Shown: positions 7,284-16,782, numbered from the stretch's first letter. The stretch is DNA of 64,000 nt from Pseudomonas sp. DG56-2 (GCF_004803755.1 NZ_CP032311.1:2124501-2188500); one strand, 5' to 3'. Numbers and translations are program-made. Notes: generated by a model from the letters alone, not told the origin.

Positions 7284-7625
7284 ATGCTCAAGGCAATAGT
7301 TCTACTTCTTGCTTTCGCGTTTGACTCAGCCTTTGCGCAGCAGTCTGTCCAAGATGCGGTCGGATCAAAAGTCATCGCTGTAGGCGAGGTTGAAGAGTAC
7401 TCCTGTCCCGGGCTCGGGATTTATGATTGCTCGAATTGGCCAGCGAGCCTTTACCGATTCAAAGACCAGAACATCTGCTTCACACTCAACGAAGTTTGTG
7501 ACTTTGAATGTGCTGTCATGTTGGTTGAGAAGAACGCTGAGCAGTCAATTTTGTTGTTTGGCTCCCGGTATGGCGACAAGATTTTGAAAGCAGCAGGCCA
7601 GGTTATGGAATGCCCAGAAAGCTAG
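7284..7625 (+). CDS. Small secreted hypothetical protein, 113 aa
   Basis: The N-terminus MLKAIVLLLAFAFDSAFAQQ is a clear Sec signal peptide with cleavage after AFA. The mature protein of about 95 residues has six cysteines (in YSCPGLGIYDCS, NICFTL, EVCDFECAVM and MECPES), so it is likely to be disulfide-bonded in the periplasm. The family is not recognised. It stands alone, with about 250 gene-free bases before it and 180 after. It marks the right end of the accessory zone, since the next genes are ordinary chromosomal families. Confidence 0.6.
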   Translation: MLKAIVLLLAFAFDSAFAQQSVQDAVGSKVIAVGEVEEYSCPGLGIYDCSNWPASLYRFKDQNICFTLNEVCDFECAVMLVEKNAEQSILLFGSRYGDKILKAAGQVMECPES

Positions 7626-7805
7626 CTATGCCAATTTGCTGCAAAAGCATGACCCAAGCCCTTGCCGTCCCTCCGGTTTTGGAGGCGTGATGGATGTGCT
7701 TCACGGATGTGAGGTGGATAGGGAATTGCTATTGAGCCTCGTATAGCTTCATTATCGAGCTACCGGAGGCACGATGCCTCGAGTCGCGCCTAAAGGAGCA
7801 GGGTT

Positions 7806-8432
7806 ATGTTCCCATTCGAAATCTGGATTGCTTATACAGCCGCCTGCTTGTTATTGGTGCTATCCCCAGGCCCGGATAATCTGTTGGCCATAGGTCGTGG
7901 ACTCAGTCAGGGCCGCATGGCCGCGATGATCTCAGGTTTCGCTTCTGGTGCCGGGATCCTGTTCCACGTTACCGCCGCCTCGCTGGGCTTGACGCTACTC
8001 ATGCAGAGTTCAGCGGTGGCATTCTGGTTCATCAAGCTCATGGGTGCGGGATACTTGCTTTGGCTCGGTATAAAGGTGTTGCGCTCGCGTAGTTTGATCA
8101 GTTTTCAGCCGACTGCACGACAATCGCTGCCCAGTATTTTCCTGACCGGCTTCCTCTCTGCTGCACTCAACCCCAAACCTGGGTTGTTCGTGTTGGCATT
8201 CATTCCGCAGTTCGTTGACCCACTACGTGGCTCGGTGACTATACAGATGCTGGGCTACGGCATATGGTTCGCTGTGCTTACGGCAGTGGGCTTTGCGCTG
8301 ATGGGCATATTTGCCACCAAACTGTCCCAATGTCTTCGCACACGGCCGCGCCTGGTCAACGGCTTGAACGTCGGCGCCGGACTGACCTTTGTTGCCTCGG
8401 GCCTGTCGATTGCGACGCTTAGTCAAAAGTAG
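7806..8432 (+). CDS. LysE/RhtB-family amino-acid exporter
   Basis: A 208-residue inner-membrane protein of the LysE/RhtB family, which exports amino acids or their derivatives driven by the proton gradient. The hallmark LSPGPDNLLAIGRGLSQGRM lies at residues 20-39, in the first loop. Six hydrophobic segments are visible (about 5-25, 40-65, 68-88, 115-140, 148-172 and 186-205). The length is normal for the family. AAAGGAGCA lies ahead of the ATG. It is monocistronic, about 95 bases before the pentapeptide-repeat gene. Substrate cannot be inferred; RhtB-type homoserine/threonine export is the usual annotation. Confidence 0.9.
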   Translation: MFPFEIWIAYTAACLLLVLSPGPDNLLAIGRGLSQGRMAAMISGFASGAGILFHVTAASLGLTLLMQSSAVAFWFIKLMGAGYLLWLGIKVLRSRSLISFQPTARQSLPSIFLTGFLSAALNPKPGLFVLAFIPQFVDPLRGSVTIQMLGYGIWFAVLTAVGFALMGIFATKLSQCLRTRPRLVNGLNVGAGLTFVASGLSIATLSQK

Positions 8433-8525
8433 CGGTTTTACACGCTGCGTCCTGCACGCCCAAGCTGACGCTATCAAGCGGTAATGGTAAATTCGCTACG
8501 CTATAGGACTGTTCAGGAATGCGTT

Positions 8526-9173
8526 ATGGAACCGCAAGTGGTTGAAAATAAACGAATCGGTGTGAATGAATTCACGGGCCTAATCGTAAGTGGCGTCACC
8601 TTTCTGGATTGCGATTTTTCCAGAACCGACCTCTCGGAAACACAGTTCTTGGATTGCAGCTTCTATGATCGAGATCGTCAGGTAGGATGCAACTTTCGCA
8701 GCGCCAAATTGAAAGGCGCCTCTTTCAAGCGCTGTGATATCTCGGTGTGCAATTTCAATTTTGCCAGCGCACTCGGGCTTGAGATAAGCGAATGCAAGGC
8801 TCAAGGCGCCGACTTCAGCAGCGCGAGCTTCATGAATGTAATCTCTAACAAGTCCTGGTTCTGCAGTGCCTATATCAACAAGAGCAATTTGGCCTATGCC
8901 AATTTTTCCAAGGCGAATCTTGAAAAATGCGAACTGTGGGACAACCGCTGGACCGGTGCCAATGTAACGGGCGCCAGCTTTGCCGGTTCGGACCTTTCCG
9001 GCGGTGAGTTCAGTTTGTTTGACTGGCGATCTGCAGACTTTACTGGCTGCGACCTGACCGACTCAGCGCTTGGCGACCTCGATATCAGAACGGTCAATTT
9101 GGATGGCGTGAAGGTCAGCCGTGATCAGATGAGCGAGCTCGCTGCTCGATTAGGGATCAACGTTCTGGGCTAG
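8526..9173 (+). CDS. Qnr-type pentapeptide-repeat protein
   Basis: The 215-residue product has pentapeptide repeats over nearly its whole length (A/C-D/N-L/F-x-x), forming a right-handed quadrilateral beta-helix. Its layout follows the Qnr quinolone-resistance family closely. It has a short N-terminal lead-in (VENKRIGVNEFTG), then CNFRSAKLKGASFKRCDIS, then ASALGLEISECKAQGADFSS, then NKSWFCSAYINKSNLAYANF, then EKCELWDNRWTGA and SDLSGGEFSLFDWRSADF. It ends with the helical dimer segment SRDQMSELAARLGINVLG. The length matches Qnr (about 214-218). Qnr proteins bind DNA gyrase and topoisomerase IV and relieve fluoroquinolone inhibition. An upstream in-frame ATG at 8484 would add 14 unrelated residues, so 8526 is preferred. 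No LexA box was identified upstream. Confidence 0.88.
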   Translation: MEPQVVENKRIGVNEFTGLIVSGVTFLDCDFSRTDLSETQFLDCSFYDRDRQVGCNFRSAKLKGASFKRCDISVCNFNFASALGLEISECKAQGADFSSASFMNVISNKSWFCSAYINKSNLAYANFSKANLEKCELWDNRWTGANVTGASFAGSDLSGGEFSLFDWRSADFTGCDLTDSALGDLDIRTVNLDGVKVSRDQMSELAARLGINVLG

Positions 9174-9202
9174 CTGCGTGTGAGCGCAGGTGAAACAGCG
9201 CA

Positions 9203-9228
9203 GGAGGTGCAAGACGCACCCCCCTTTT
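9203..9228 (+). terminator. Terminator between convergent genes
   Basis: GGAGGTGC and GCACCCCCC form a GC-rich hairpin around AAGAC, followed by TTTT. It lies 30 bases after the Qnr-type gene and immediately before the stop of the convergent CheB-CheR hybrid gene. Confidence 0.5.
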
Positions 9229-9230
9229 AG

Positions 9231-12200
9231 TCAGGCTCCAGCCAGCATGGCGCTACACAGCGATTCGATGTTTTCTACCAGTTCTTCATATTGCACGGGT
9301 TTGCTTAAGTGCCGATCGAAACCGGCATCCTTGGCCTTTTGCGCTTGCGCGGCGACACCGTAACCGGTGAGTGCTATTGCAGGTGTAAATTTATGCAGCT
9401 TGGTTTGCCGTAGTGATCGAATGAGCTCGTGACCATCCATGACCGGCATGCCAATGTCGGAAAGAATGATGTCGTAATGCTCTTGAGTGGCGTTTTCCAA
9501 AGCGAGTCGAGGGTCGGAAAACGAGTTGACCATCGCGTCTTCCATCTCCAGCAAAATGCGCATTACTTCGATGATTTCCAAGGAATCATCTACCAGTAAA
9601 ACCTTGAGCCCCTTGAGACGGCCTTTCTGCTCGCGCTTATGCTCATTCGGGTTCTCGTCAAAGGACTGCTCAGACAGCGGCAAAAGCACGGTGAATGTGC
9701 AGCCGTGGCCCAAACCCGCAGATTTGACGCTGACGGAACCATTATGAGTCTGGACAAGTTGGCGTACCAGTGACAAGCCGATACCCAAGCCATCGCGCTG
9801 GTGGTTGCTCGTTCTTGGTTTGGCTTGGCTGAACAGGTCGAAAACCTGTTCGATATCAGACGCCGCAATGCCGATGCCGTTGTCGATGATATCGAGTCGA
9901 GCCAGCTCCTCGGCCATGCTGAGGACAATCTGAATGCGAGCATTCCCCTGGGTGAATTTCAGTGCGTTATGCAACAGATTCCAGATTACCTGCTCAAGAC
10001 GTGTAGGGTCACCGTCAACAGGTACCGAGACGCCCGGTGCGGGAACATCAAGAGTAATCTCGGCATTTGGATACTCTTCAGCGGCTACCGCATGGATGTC
10101 GCGCACGATGTTCGCTAAATCCAGCAAACGCGTCTTGAGCTTCAGTTTGCCGGTACGTATACGGGCGACGTCTAGAAGATCGTCAATAATGCGCGCCTGG
10201 CTAATGACGGCCTCACTGATCGTGGCAGCGGCTTTGCTTGCCTTCTCGGCACCTCGCACGGACGGTAGTCTTCTGAGTATCTCGGTATTTAGCTGAATCA
10301 AGTTCAAGGGGTGCTTGAGCTCATGCGACATGACGGCAAAGAACTCGTCCTTCATGTGGCTCGTCACTTGGTTCTCTGCCAGCTTTTTGCTCTGTTCTTC
10401 ATGGAGGCGCTTGTGTCCGGTCAAATCACGGGCAATTTTCACATAACCCATGTCGGTTTCCGCGCGCAGCAGGGTTACTTCACCGCTGCAATAGAAGCGA
10501 CTGCCGTCCTTGCGCACATGCCAGCGCTCGTCCTCACCGCGACCTTGCTCACGGGCTTGGCGCAATTCGTTCTCGGGTACGCCTGCTTTGCGATCTTCGG
10601 GGGAAAACAGCAGGTCGTAGTAGATACCCAATACCTCGGTGCTCTTGTAGCCGAAGATCAATTCCGCTCCCGTATTCCAATCTGTGATCAGGCCTTGCTC
10701 ATCCAGAATGATGATTGCGAAATCGTGGGTGCTCTCCGCCACTAATCGCATCCGCTCTTGCCCCAGGCGCAAATCTTCTTCGGCTTCGCGGCGCTTGGTT
10801 ATGTCGATGAAAGTCAACACGGTGCCGTCAATGTGGCTTTCGCTCGAACGGTAGGGTAGTAGCCGCGCGATGTACCAGCGCTGGTCGCTGCTGTTGACTT
10901 CCCGTTCCATCATGCTGAGGGATTCGAAAACCGAAGCAGCATCGTCAGCCAACTGTGGGTAATTCAAGCGGTGGGTGATATCCAGTAGTGAGCGACCTGT
11001 ATCGACCGGCAACATGCTGAAAATTTCAGTGGCTCGCGGCGTGAACCAACGAATATGCATGTTGCGGTCAACAAACACCGTGGCGATATCGGTGGAAGCA
11101 ATCAGGTTGGCCAGATAATCATTTATCTTATCTGTTTCTTCAACTTTGGTTTTTAGCTCGTAATTGACCGTCAGCAGCTCTTCATTGATTGATTGCAGTT
11201 CTTCCTTGCTGGTTTCGAGTTCCTCCGTGGCCGAGCGTAGTTCTTCGTTGATAGCGTGCATTTCCTCATTGGACGCCTTGAGCTCTTCACTGGAGGACTC
11301 CGAGTGTTCAATTGTCTCCTGCAAGTGCAACTTGGTACGTTGCAGTTCGCTCTCCAGGCTGGAAAGCACCTGGTTCTCTGTTTGCTGGCTCAATTTGCCA
11401 TCATCCCGCTCGGTTCCCAATTGCGAGATACCGAAGACGATCAGTCGGACATCCTGCTCTGACGGTTCATCCTTGTAAGGCTGCACCATGATGTCGACAC
11501 AGTAGTCCCCTTGCGGGTCTTCTATTCTGACTTTTCTCGACATCGTCCCTTTGCCGCTTTGCTGAGCCTGGAACAGTGTCGTTCTCAGCTCCAGGCGCAA
11601 TTGCGGCATTACCAAGCCCAGGACATTTCGACTCATCTCACCGCCTATGTGGCGCAAGAAGCGCCCAGCCCCTTCGCTCATGTGCAGGATGTCCGCATTG
11701 GCATCGACAATCAGGCTCGGTGGTAATCGTTGTTCAAGTGCGCGCTGGTGAATGTCGGCGTAGGCGACTTTTCGTGTTACCTGCGCTACCGGGGGAGGAA
11801 CGGACATGTTGAAGGTGCTGAAACCGCCACGCGGCATCGTTGGCGTCCGCCTGTTTGCAGAAACAGCTTTCGCTCGAAAAATCCGGTTTCGCTTATCCAC
11901 GGGTGTAAACAAGTCGGGACAGGCATCTGCAGATTCAGATGTGCCGAGAAACAAGTAGCCCCCTGGACGAAGGGCAAAATGGAACATCTGCAGGATATCC
12001 CGCTGGATCTCCCGCTCCAGGTAAATTAGCAGATTGCGGCAGACGATCAGATCTATTTGAGAAAATGGTGGATCGGAAAGCAGGCTGTGATTGGCAAACA
12101 AGACCTTTTCGCGGATCTCTTTACGCACCTTGAAACGCTCGCCTTCTTTGAAAAAATATTGGCGCAGGCGTGTCGGCGGTACATCCGTGATGATAGCTTC

Positions 12201-13370
12201 GGGGTAATGGCCAGCGCGTCCGGTCGCGATCGCGCGCTCATCGATATCCGTGGCGAACACTTGAACCTTCACGGGGTGCGCTTCCAGCTTTTGATGCTCA
12301 GTGCACAAGATGGTCAAGCTATACGCTTCTTCACCGGTAGAGCAGCCCGCCGACCAGATCCGCACTTCGTCGCGTTTGGGCTTCTCCAGTTCGCCGCCCA
12401 TCAATGATGTCAGTACGTGCCGCTCAAGTGCCTCGAATGCTTCGCGGTCACGGAAGAAATTGGTGACGCCAATGAGCATGTCGCCGAGCAAATTGCTGGC
12501 TTCTTCGGGGTTGCTCTCCAGGTAGCTTAAATAGGCGGGAAGGTCGGGCTGTGCCGTTACTTGCAGCCGACGTTCGATACGCCTGAGCACTGTGGCACGC
12601 TTGTAATGCTTGAAGTCATGGCCGGTGCGGTTTCGCAGTAGCAAGAGAATGTCTTGCAGCGTTTGCTCGGCCGCCGCGCGCTCTCGCTCGGGGGGATCCG
12701 CGGGCAGGCGCATATCATGCGGCGCTGGAAGCTTAATACTCTGCGAATTGCGCCACAGCTCAAGTATTTTTTGCGGGATCTCAGCGACAGGCAACACCAC
12801 ATCGACCATGCGTGTGGCGATAGCCGCTTGCGGCATTCCATCGAATTCTGCATCCGAGGGTGTCTGAACTAGGGTGATGCCACCTTGCTCCTTGATTCGA
12901 GATAACCCGACGGCACCGTCGCTGCCAGAGCCTGATAGCACAATGCAGAACGCGTGCTCTTTGTGCACATCCGCCAAGTCTCGGAAGAACAGATCAATCG
13001 CCACATGATTGCCCACGGGCCGATTGGTGGGTATCACCCGTAGATAGCCGTCATTCATAGATAACTGGCTGGCAGGAGAAATCACGTAGACATGGTTACG
13101 CTCGATGGGGCAGGGGTCATTCACCTGTCGCACCGGCATCGAGGTGCAGTCTTGCAGGATCTGGTCAGCAACACTTTCATGATCGGGTGAAAGGTGCAGG
13201 ACGATGACGAATGCCATGCCACTGTCAGCAGGCATGTGTTCAAAAAACGTCTTGAGTGCGCCAAGGCCACCCGCAGACGCACCGATTCCGATAACCGGGA
13301 AGGCTAACTGGCTTGGCGTAACGCCTTCCCGTTGAGGCAAGGACTGGGGACGCCCCGGAATCGATTTCAT
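9231..13370 (-). CDS. CheB-CheR-PAS-histidine kinase-receiver hybrid protein
   Basis: A 1,379-residue cytoplasmic signalling protein. In order: a CheB methylesterase domain (about 24-205) with GASAGG, LHLSPDHE and the SGSGSDGAVG loop; a CheR methyltransferase domain (about 245-500) with its SAM-binding IWSAGCSTGEEAY; and a coiled coil (about 670-750) rich in NEELxxxxEELExSKEEL. Then come two PAS domains (about 755-860 and 885-1000). A histidine kinase follows, with the H-box FFAVMSHELKHPLNLIQLN near 1020, HATPase motifs DNGIGIA and GLGIGLSLV. A C-terminal receiver (about 1245-1370) has LLVDDS and phospho-acceptor LSDIGMP. Such proteins exist in many proteobacteria, often outside chemotaxis clusters; their inputs are mostly unknown. 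No membrane segment is seen and no che genes are adjacent, so a regulator role rather than receptor adaptation is likely. The gene stands alone. Confidence 0.93.
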   Translation of the reverse strand: MKSIPGRPQSLPQREGVTPSQLAFPVIGIGASAGGLGALKTFFEHMPADSGMAFVIVLHLSPDHESVADQILQDCTSMPVRQVNDPCPIERNHVYVISPASQLSMNDGYLRVIPTNRPVGNHVAIDLFFRDLADVHKEHAFCIVLSGSGSDGAVGLSRIKEQGGITLVQTPSDAEFDGMPQAAIATRMVDVVLPVAEIPQKILELWRNSQSIKLPAPHDMRLPADPPERERAAAEQTLQDILLLLRNRTGHDFKHYKRATVLRRIERRLQVTAQPDLPAYLSYLESNPEEASNLLGDMLIGVTNFFRDREAFEALERHVLTSLMGGELEKPKRDEVRIWSAGCSTGEEAYSLTILCTEHQKLEAHPVKVQVFATDIDERAIATGRAGHYPEAIITDVPPTRLRQYFFKEGERFKVRKEIREKVLFANHSLLSDPPFSQIDLIVCRNLLIYLEREIQRDILQMFHFALRPGGYLFLGTSESADACPDLFTPVDKRNRIFRAKAVSANRRTPTMPRGGFSTFNMSVPPPVAQVTRKVAYADIHQRALEQRLPPSLIVDANADILHMSEGAGRFLRHIGGEMSRNVLGLVMPQLRLELRTTLFQAQQSGKGTMSRKVRIEDPQGDYCVDIMVQPYKDEPSEQDVRLIVFGISQLGTERDDGKLSQQTENQVLSSLESELQRTKLHLQETIEHSESSSEELKASNEEMHAINEELRSATEELETSKEELQSINEELLTVNYELKTKVEETDKINDYLANLIASTDIATVFVDRNMHIRWFTPRATEIFSMLPVDTGRSLLDITHRLNYPQLADDAASVFESLSMMEREVNSSDQRWYIARLLPYRSSESHIDGTVLTFIDITKRREAEEDLRLGQERMRLVAESTHDFAIIILDEQGLITDWNTGAELIFGYKSTEVLGIYYDLLFSPEDRKAGVPENELRQAREQGRGEDERWHVRKDGSRFYCSGEVTLLRAETDMGYVKIARDLTGHKRLHEEQSKKLAENQVTSHMKDEFFAVMSHELKHPLNLIQLNTEILRRLPSVRGAEKASKAAATISEAVISQARIIDDLLDVARIRTGKLKLKTRLLDLANIVRDIHAVAAEEYPNAEITLDVPAPGVSVPVDGDPTRLEQVIWNLLHNALKFTQGNARIQIVLSMAEELARLDIIDNGIGIAASDIEQVFDLFSQAKPRTSNHQRDGLGIGLSLVRQLVQTHNGSVSVKSAGLGHGCTFTVLLPLSEQSFDENPNEHKREQKGRLKGLKVLLVDDSLEIIEVMRILLEMEDAMVNSFSDPRLALENATQEHYDIILSDIGMPVMDGHELIRSLRQTKLHKFTPAIALTGYGVAAQAQKAKDAGFDRHLSKPVQYEELVENIESLCSAMLAGA

Positions 13371-13462
13371 TGCAAAATCCCTGTTAATTAAAAGAACTGA
13401 AACGTTTTGCTAGGCAGGACCATTTTAAACGCCACCAGCCCGCCCAGGGTAAAGAATGTGAG

Positions 13463-13774
13463 TCATATTTCGGTGCTATGACAGCGATGCTGTAGGGACA
13501 ACACTGAATGGCGAGTGGGGGACCGATGGACTGGATAATCCCCTCCCTCTACGGAGCGCAAGAAAGCCTGGTCTGCCAGTACTCGTAGCTCTCGCCACTC
13601 AACAAAGCCGATAAGCCTGAGTCGGTCCATCTCGTCTGCTTGCCGGAGCAGATCGTCGTGATAGTTATTGGGGCAGTCCCTTCGCAGCTTCCAGTCATCA
13701 TAGCGTGCAAACCAATCATCCAGCGCTGCGAACTTTTGCGCTTCCATGAGAGAAAACTGGATGTAGGCATTCAT
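13463..13774 (-). CDS. Small hypothetical protein, 103 aa
   Basis: Starts MNAYIQFSLMEAQKFAALDD with GGAG eight bases upstream. The protein is hydrophilic and mostly helical, with aromatic-rich segments (WFARYDDWKLRRD) and no signal peptide or membrane segment. The C-terminal 30 residues are irregular (HRSPTRHSVLSLQHR), perhaps because of a late frameshift. I do not recognise the family. It lies upstream of the CheB-CheR hybrid on the same strand, 92 bases apart, so shared transcription is possible but not shown. Confidence 0.55.
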   Translation of the reverse strand: MNAYIQFSLMEAQKFAALDDWFARYDDWKLRRDCPNNYHDDLLRQADEMDRLRLIGFVEWRELRVLADQAFLRSVEGGDYPVHRSPTRHSVLSLQHRCHSTEI

Positions 13775-13941
13775 GATCTTGCTCCACTGTGCCGCTTTAA
13801 CTATTGAGCAAACTCGATAACGCTTGGTTCAACGCGTAACCGGGATGCATGAGAATCAGCACCAGGCGGTCTTTGCGATTGAACCTTCAGCGTTGAAATC
13901 AATCTCCCAAGGAAGACAGTGTTGAATTGCAAGTGAGTGGG

Positions 13942-14331
13942 ATGACTGCCAAAACTCGGAAGCTCAAAGCCCGTGCAACCATCATCTGCCTTCGCAGCGG
14001 CAAGATTCTATTAGTGCGCAAGAAAGGTGGCCGATGGAATTTTCCCGGCGGAGCCATTGAGGCCGGAGAGTCGCCAGGTGAGGCTGCTTCACGAGAAATG
14101 TTCGAAGAAACCTGTATTGGGTGCGCGGGAATGGTTGAACTCTGCAGTCTGGAAGTCGGCAGGGTATTGCACTACATCTTCACCACCCAGGTGGCTGACG
14201 AGGACAAGGCAATTGCTGGTCACGAAATCGCTGCGTGTAAGTGGGTGCGACAAGAGCAGCTTCATCAGATTCTGCTCAAGCCTATGGCTACCGCTTTGAT
14301 ATCCCGAAGGCTGCCTGCGCTGTCGAGGTGA
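13942..14331 (+). CDS. Nudix hydrolase
   Basis: A 129-residue Nudix-fold protein. The Nudix box is at about residues 38-60: GAIEAGESPGEAASREMFEE followed by TCIG, matching Gx5Ex7REUxEExGU with the last Gly shifted by one. The sequence before it (VRKKGGRWNFPGG) is typical of nucleotide-type Nudix enzymes that hydrolyse a diphosphate linked to another group. The substrate is not predictable. Start choice is uncertain: ATG at 13942, GTG at 13933 and TTG at 13927 are in frame, and none has a strong ribosome-binding site. It is convergent with the acetyltransferase gene downstream. Confidence 0.85.
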   Translation: MTAKTRKLKARATIICLRSGKILLVRKKGGRWNFPGGAIEAGESPGEAASREMFEETCIGCAGMVELCSLEVGRVLHYIFTTQVADEDKAIAGHEIAACKWVRQEQLHQILLKPMATALISRRLPALSR

Positions 14332-14445
14332 TTTTTTATTTTACAACGCTGGTCAAGTTTAAGCTGAGCTACGCCCACTGTTAGTTATTCGGCTTGAAGT
14401 TTATGTATGGCGAGGTCATTCAGGAATTTCCGGCCTGGTGCGCCA

Positions 14446-14907
14446 TCAAGCAACAATGCGCGACATTAGCCATTGCGTCTTGCCCCACGCCTGAAATTGC
14501 TCAACAACCGTCCATCCACGCTTTGCGTAATAAGCGTGTTGATCGCTGGTATGCAAATACAGTTTTTCAATTCCGCAGCGTTGGGCCTGGGAGTAGATCC
14601 CTTCGATAAGTTGTTCGGCGATTCCCACACCTCTTGCCGAAGGGGCAACGTACACACAGGCAAGCCAGGGACCAAGATCAGGTCGGTGGGACAAATCGTG
14701 CGCCGCGAGTGCAGCACCTCCCAGCAACCGATCATGATCAAGGGCGACCAGGCATTGCCATCGGCCATTGCTTTGACCTTCGGCGAATTCGTGCTGCCAG
14801 TCTGCTAGCAGCTGGTCTTTGAACTCATATTCAAACTGCTGGTGAACCCATTGAGCGAATGTGTCGCAGTGGGTCATGTGATCTTTTAACCAGTCTATAT
14901 GGCGCAT
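14446..14907 (-). CDS. GNAT-family N-acetyltransferase
   Basis: A 153-residue single-domain GNAT protein that would move an acetyl group from acetyl-CoA to an amine. The acetyl-CoA-binding core is CVYVAPSARGVGIAEQLIEG, containing the R/Q-x-x-G-x-G/A loop (SARGVGIA), preceded by strand GPWLACVYV. The C-terminal motif LYLHTSDQHAYYAKRGWTVV is the usual final beta-alpha-beta with YxxxGW. ATG at 14907 is chosen because AAGGAGG lies 6 bases upstream; the frame is open further but without signals. Substrate unknown. It is divergent from the T6SS cluster and unlikely to belong to it. Confidence 0.88.
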   Translation of the reverse strand: MRHIDWLKDHMTHCDTFAQWVHQQFEYEFKDQLLADWQHEFAEGQSNGRWQCLVALDHDRLLGGAALAAHDLSHRPDLGPWLACVYVAPSARGVGIAEQLIEGIYSQAQRCGIEKLYLHTSDQHAYYAKRGWTVVEQFQAWGKTQWLMSRIVA

Positions 14908-15192
14908 CGAAAACCTCCTTGTAGAGCCTACCATCAGATACGAACAGGGCAGCAGTAGCAAGTCCATTCGGTAAATGGACGGAATGCCTATGCGCGCTTT
15001 TTAGTGCCCGAAGATCATTCCTACTCGATTAGCAGAAACGTCCGATGGCTGCCATTTCTACCGGGGTGTAACTTCCTACCCTTAGCTCGAACCGGTAGCA
15101 CTTTACAAATATTGTAAGAATTCTGCAGTTCATTTTTCTGGGTGCATTTAACCCTGGAAGGCCTATTGATTTGCGATAACGAAATAATCTCA

Positions 15193-16749
15193 ATGTCCTA
15201 TTCAAGCAAGTTGTTTGCTCATTATCTTGAGCTCGCCAAGGCACCTATCTGCAAACAAAGTTTTGCAGGTGAGGACGTCCGATTTTCGGACGCGTTCGAG
15301 GCGTTGGAAAGCGAGTTGAGTAAAACGCAATCCATGCATGAAGGTGGGCAGATAGATTGGGCCAACGTGCTGGAGGGCAGTGAGTTGCTGCTTCGCACGC
15401 AGTCCAAGGACCTGAGGGTTGCAGCCTGGTTGGCTTGGGCGTTGTATCAGCGCGAATCCTTCCAAGGCCTGGTGGCGGGTGTTGGCCTGTTGCATTTTTT
15501 GTGTGCCAACCACTGGGAGCAACTTCATCCCGCCAAATTGCGTACTCGTTCGGCTGCAATTGGTTGGCTGGTACTGCGTCTGGAGCAGGTGCTAAGCCAC
15601 GACATCCCGATAAAAGAGCAATTGCCAACGTTCGAGCTGATGGTCGAGTACCTGCAAGGACTCGAGGTAATACTTGCCGAGCATCTGGCCGAAGAGGCGC
15701 CTTTGCTTTTGCCACTTTGTCGGCGCTTGAAAGATAGGGTCCAGCGCGCCGCAGGCTGCCAGGCGGAACCCGGCGTTGTCCAGTCGGTAGTGGTTCAGGT
15801 ACAGCAGGTTGCAACCCAGTTGTTCAGCCATGGGTCGCCCATCGACAACGAGAAAGATGCCCAAAGGGGCCTTCGGGCATTGCAGGAAAGCGCTCGCACT
15901 CTGTGTACCTGGTGGCTCAAGCAAAAGGCCACCGATCCGCGAGCTTTGCGCTTGAGCCGGATCATGCTCTGGTTGCCCATCGATTCTGTTCCGGGCCGTG
16001 ACGCCGAGCAAATCACCGCCTTACGCGGGCTACCTGCTGACAAACTCAAGGCCTACGCGGAGCGTTACGCAAATGGGCAGTATGCCGATCTGCTCGTTGA
16101 TCTTGAAGCCAGTCTGGCCGGGGCGCCGTTCTGGTTCGACGGTCAACGCCTGGCCTGGGAGTGCCTGCAAGGCTTGAATGCCGAGCAGGCAATGCGTGAA
16201 GTGGAGTTTCACTTCGCCTTGTTGCTGCAACGTCTGCCCGGGCTGTTGGAACTGAGTTTTCACGATGGGGTGCCATTTGCTGACGCGGCAACTCGTCGTT
16301 GGATCAGCGCTCATGTCATGTCTCATCTGCAAATCCCCAGCAGGCCGCGCAAGGTTGAAGTTACCTCCAGCCTGCCCGCCTGGGAAAAAGCCTTCGAAGA
16401 GGTGATGCCCGTCCTGCAAAGAGACGGCTTGAAGGCTGCCGTGCAAATACTCAAGCACGGTCTGCAAGCTGCCCAGGGAGGGCGAGAGCGGTTCTTCTGG
16501 CAGCTCAGCATGGCCCGGCTGTGCTTTGTGGCGAAAAAGTACGAACTCGCCAAGACCCAGTTCGAAATCCTCGACCAGGAGCTTCATCGCTCGGGCTTGA
16601 ACGCCTGGGAGCCCGAGCTTGCACTTGAAGTGCTGCACTTTCTACACAGCTGCTGTGAGTTGTTGCCGCAGAACCACGCGGTGCGAGATCGCAGGGAAGA
16701 AATTTATCGCAGGCTGTGCCACCTCGATCTCGAGGTCGTACTCGAATAG
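15193..16749 (+). CDS. tssA: T6SS protein TssA (ImpA N-terminal family)
   Basis: The 518-residue protein starts MSYSSKLFAHYLELAKAPIC and carries the ImpA_N domain (about 20-230), seen in the W-A-x-V-L-E-G-S-E-L-L and KDLRVAAWLAWALYQRESFQ segments. The C-terminal region (about 390-515) matches the VasJ-type long TssA with KAAVQILKHGLQAA and WQLSMARLCFVAKKYELAKT. TssA caps the baseplate and the growing distal end of the sheath. ATG at 15193 is preferred over an upstream in-frame ATG at 15142 because the family alignment begins there. It is the first gene of the cluster, with tssB 33 bases downstream. Confidence 0.92.
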   Translation: MSYSSKLFAHYLELAKAPICKQSFAGEDVRFSDAFEALESELSKTQSMHEGGQIDWANVLEGSELLLRTQSKDLRVAAWLAWALYQRESFQGLVAGVGLLHFLCANHWEQLHPAKLRTRSAAIGWLVLRLEQVLSHDIPIKEQLPTFELMVEYLQGLEVILAEHLAEEAPLLLPLCRRLKDRVQRAAGCQAEPGVVQSVVVQVQQVATQLFSHGSPIDNEKDAQRGLRALQESARTLCTWWLKQKATDPRALRLSRIMLWLPIDSVPGRDAEQITALRGLPADKLKAYAERYANGQYADLLVDLEASLAGAPFWFDGQRLAWECLQGLNAEQAMREVEFHFALLLQRLPGLLELSFHDGVPFADAATRRWISAHVMSHLQIPSRPRKVEVTSSLPAWEKAFEEVMPVLQRDGLKAAVQILKHGLQAAQGGRERFFWQLSMARLCFVAKKYELAKTQFEILDQELHRSGLNAWEPELALEVLHFLHSCCELLPQNHAVRDRREEIYRRLCHLDLEVVLE

Positions 16750-16782
16750 ACCTCAGGGTCAACAACCACACGGAGAAAAGCC

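Noticed and set aside
16046..16638. Minus-strand frames inside tssA
   Set aside because: These are shadows of a conserved T6SS gene, with no independent signal.
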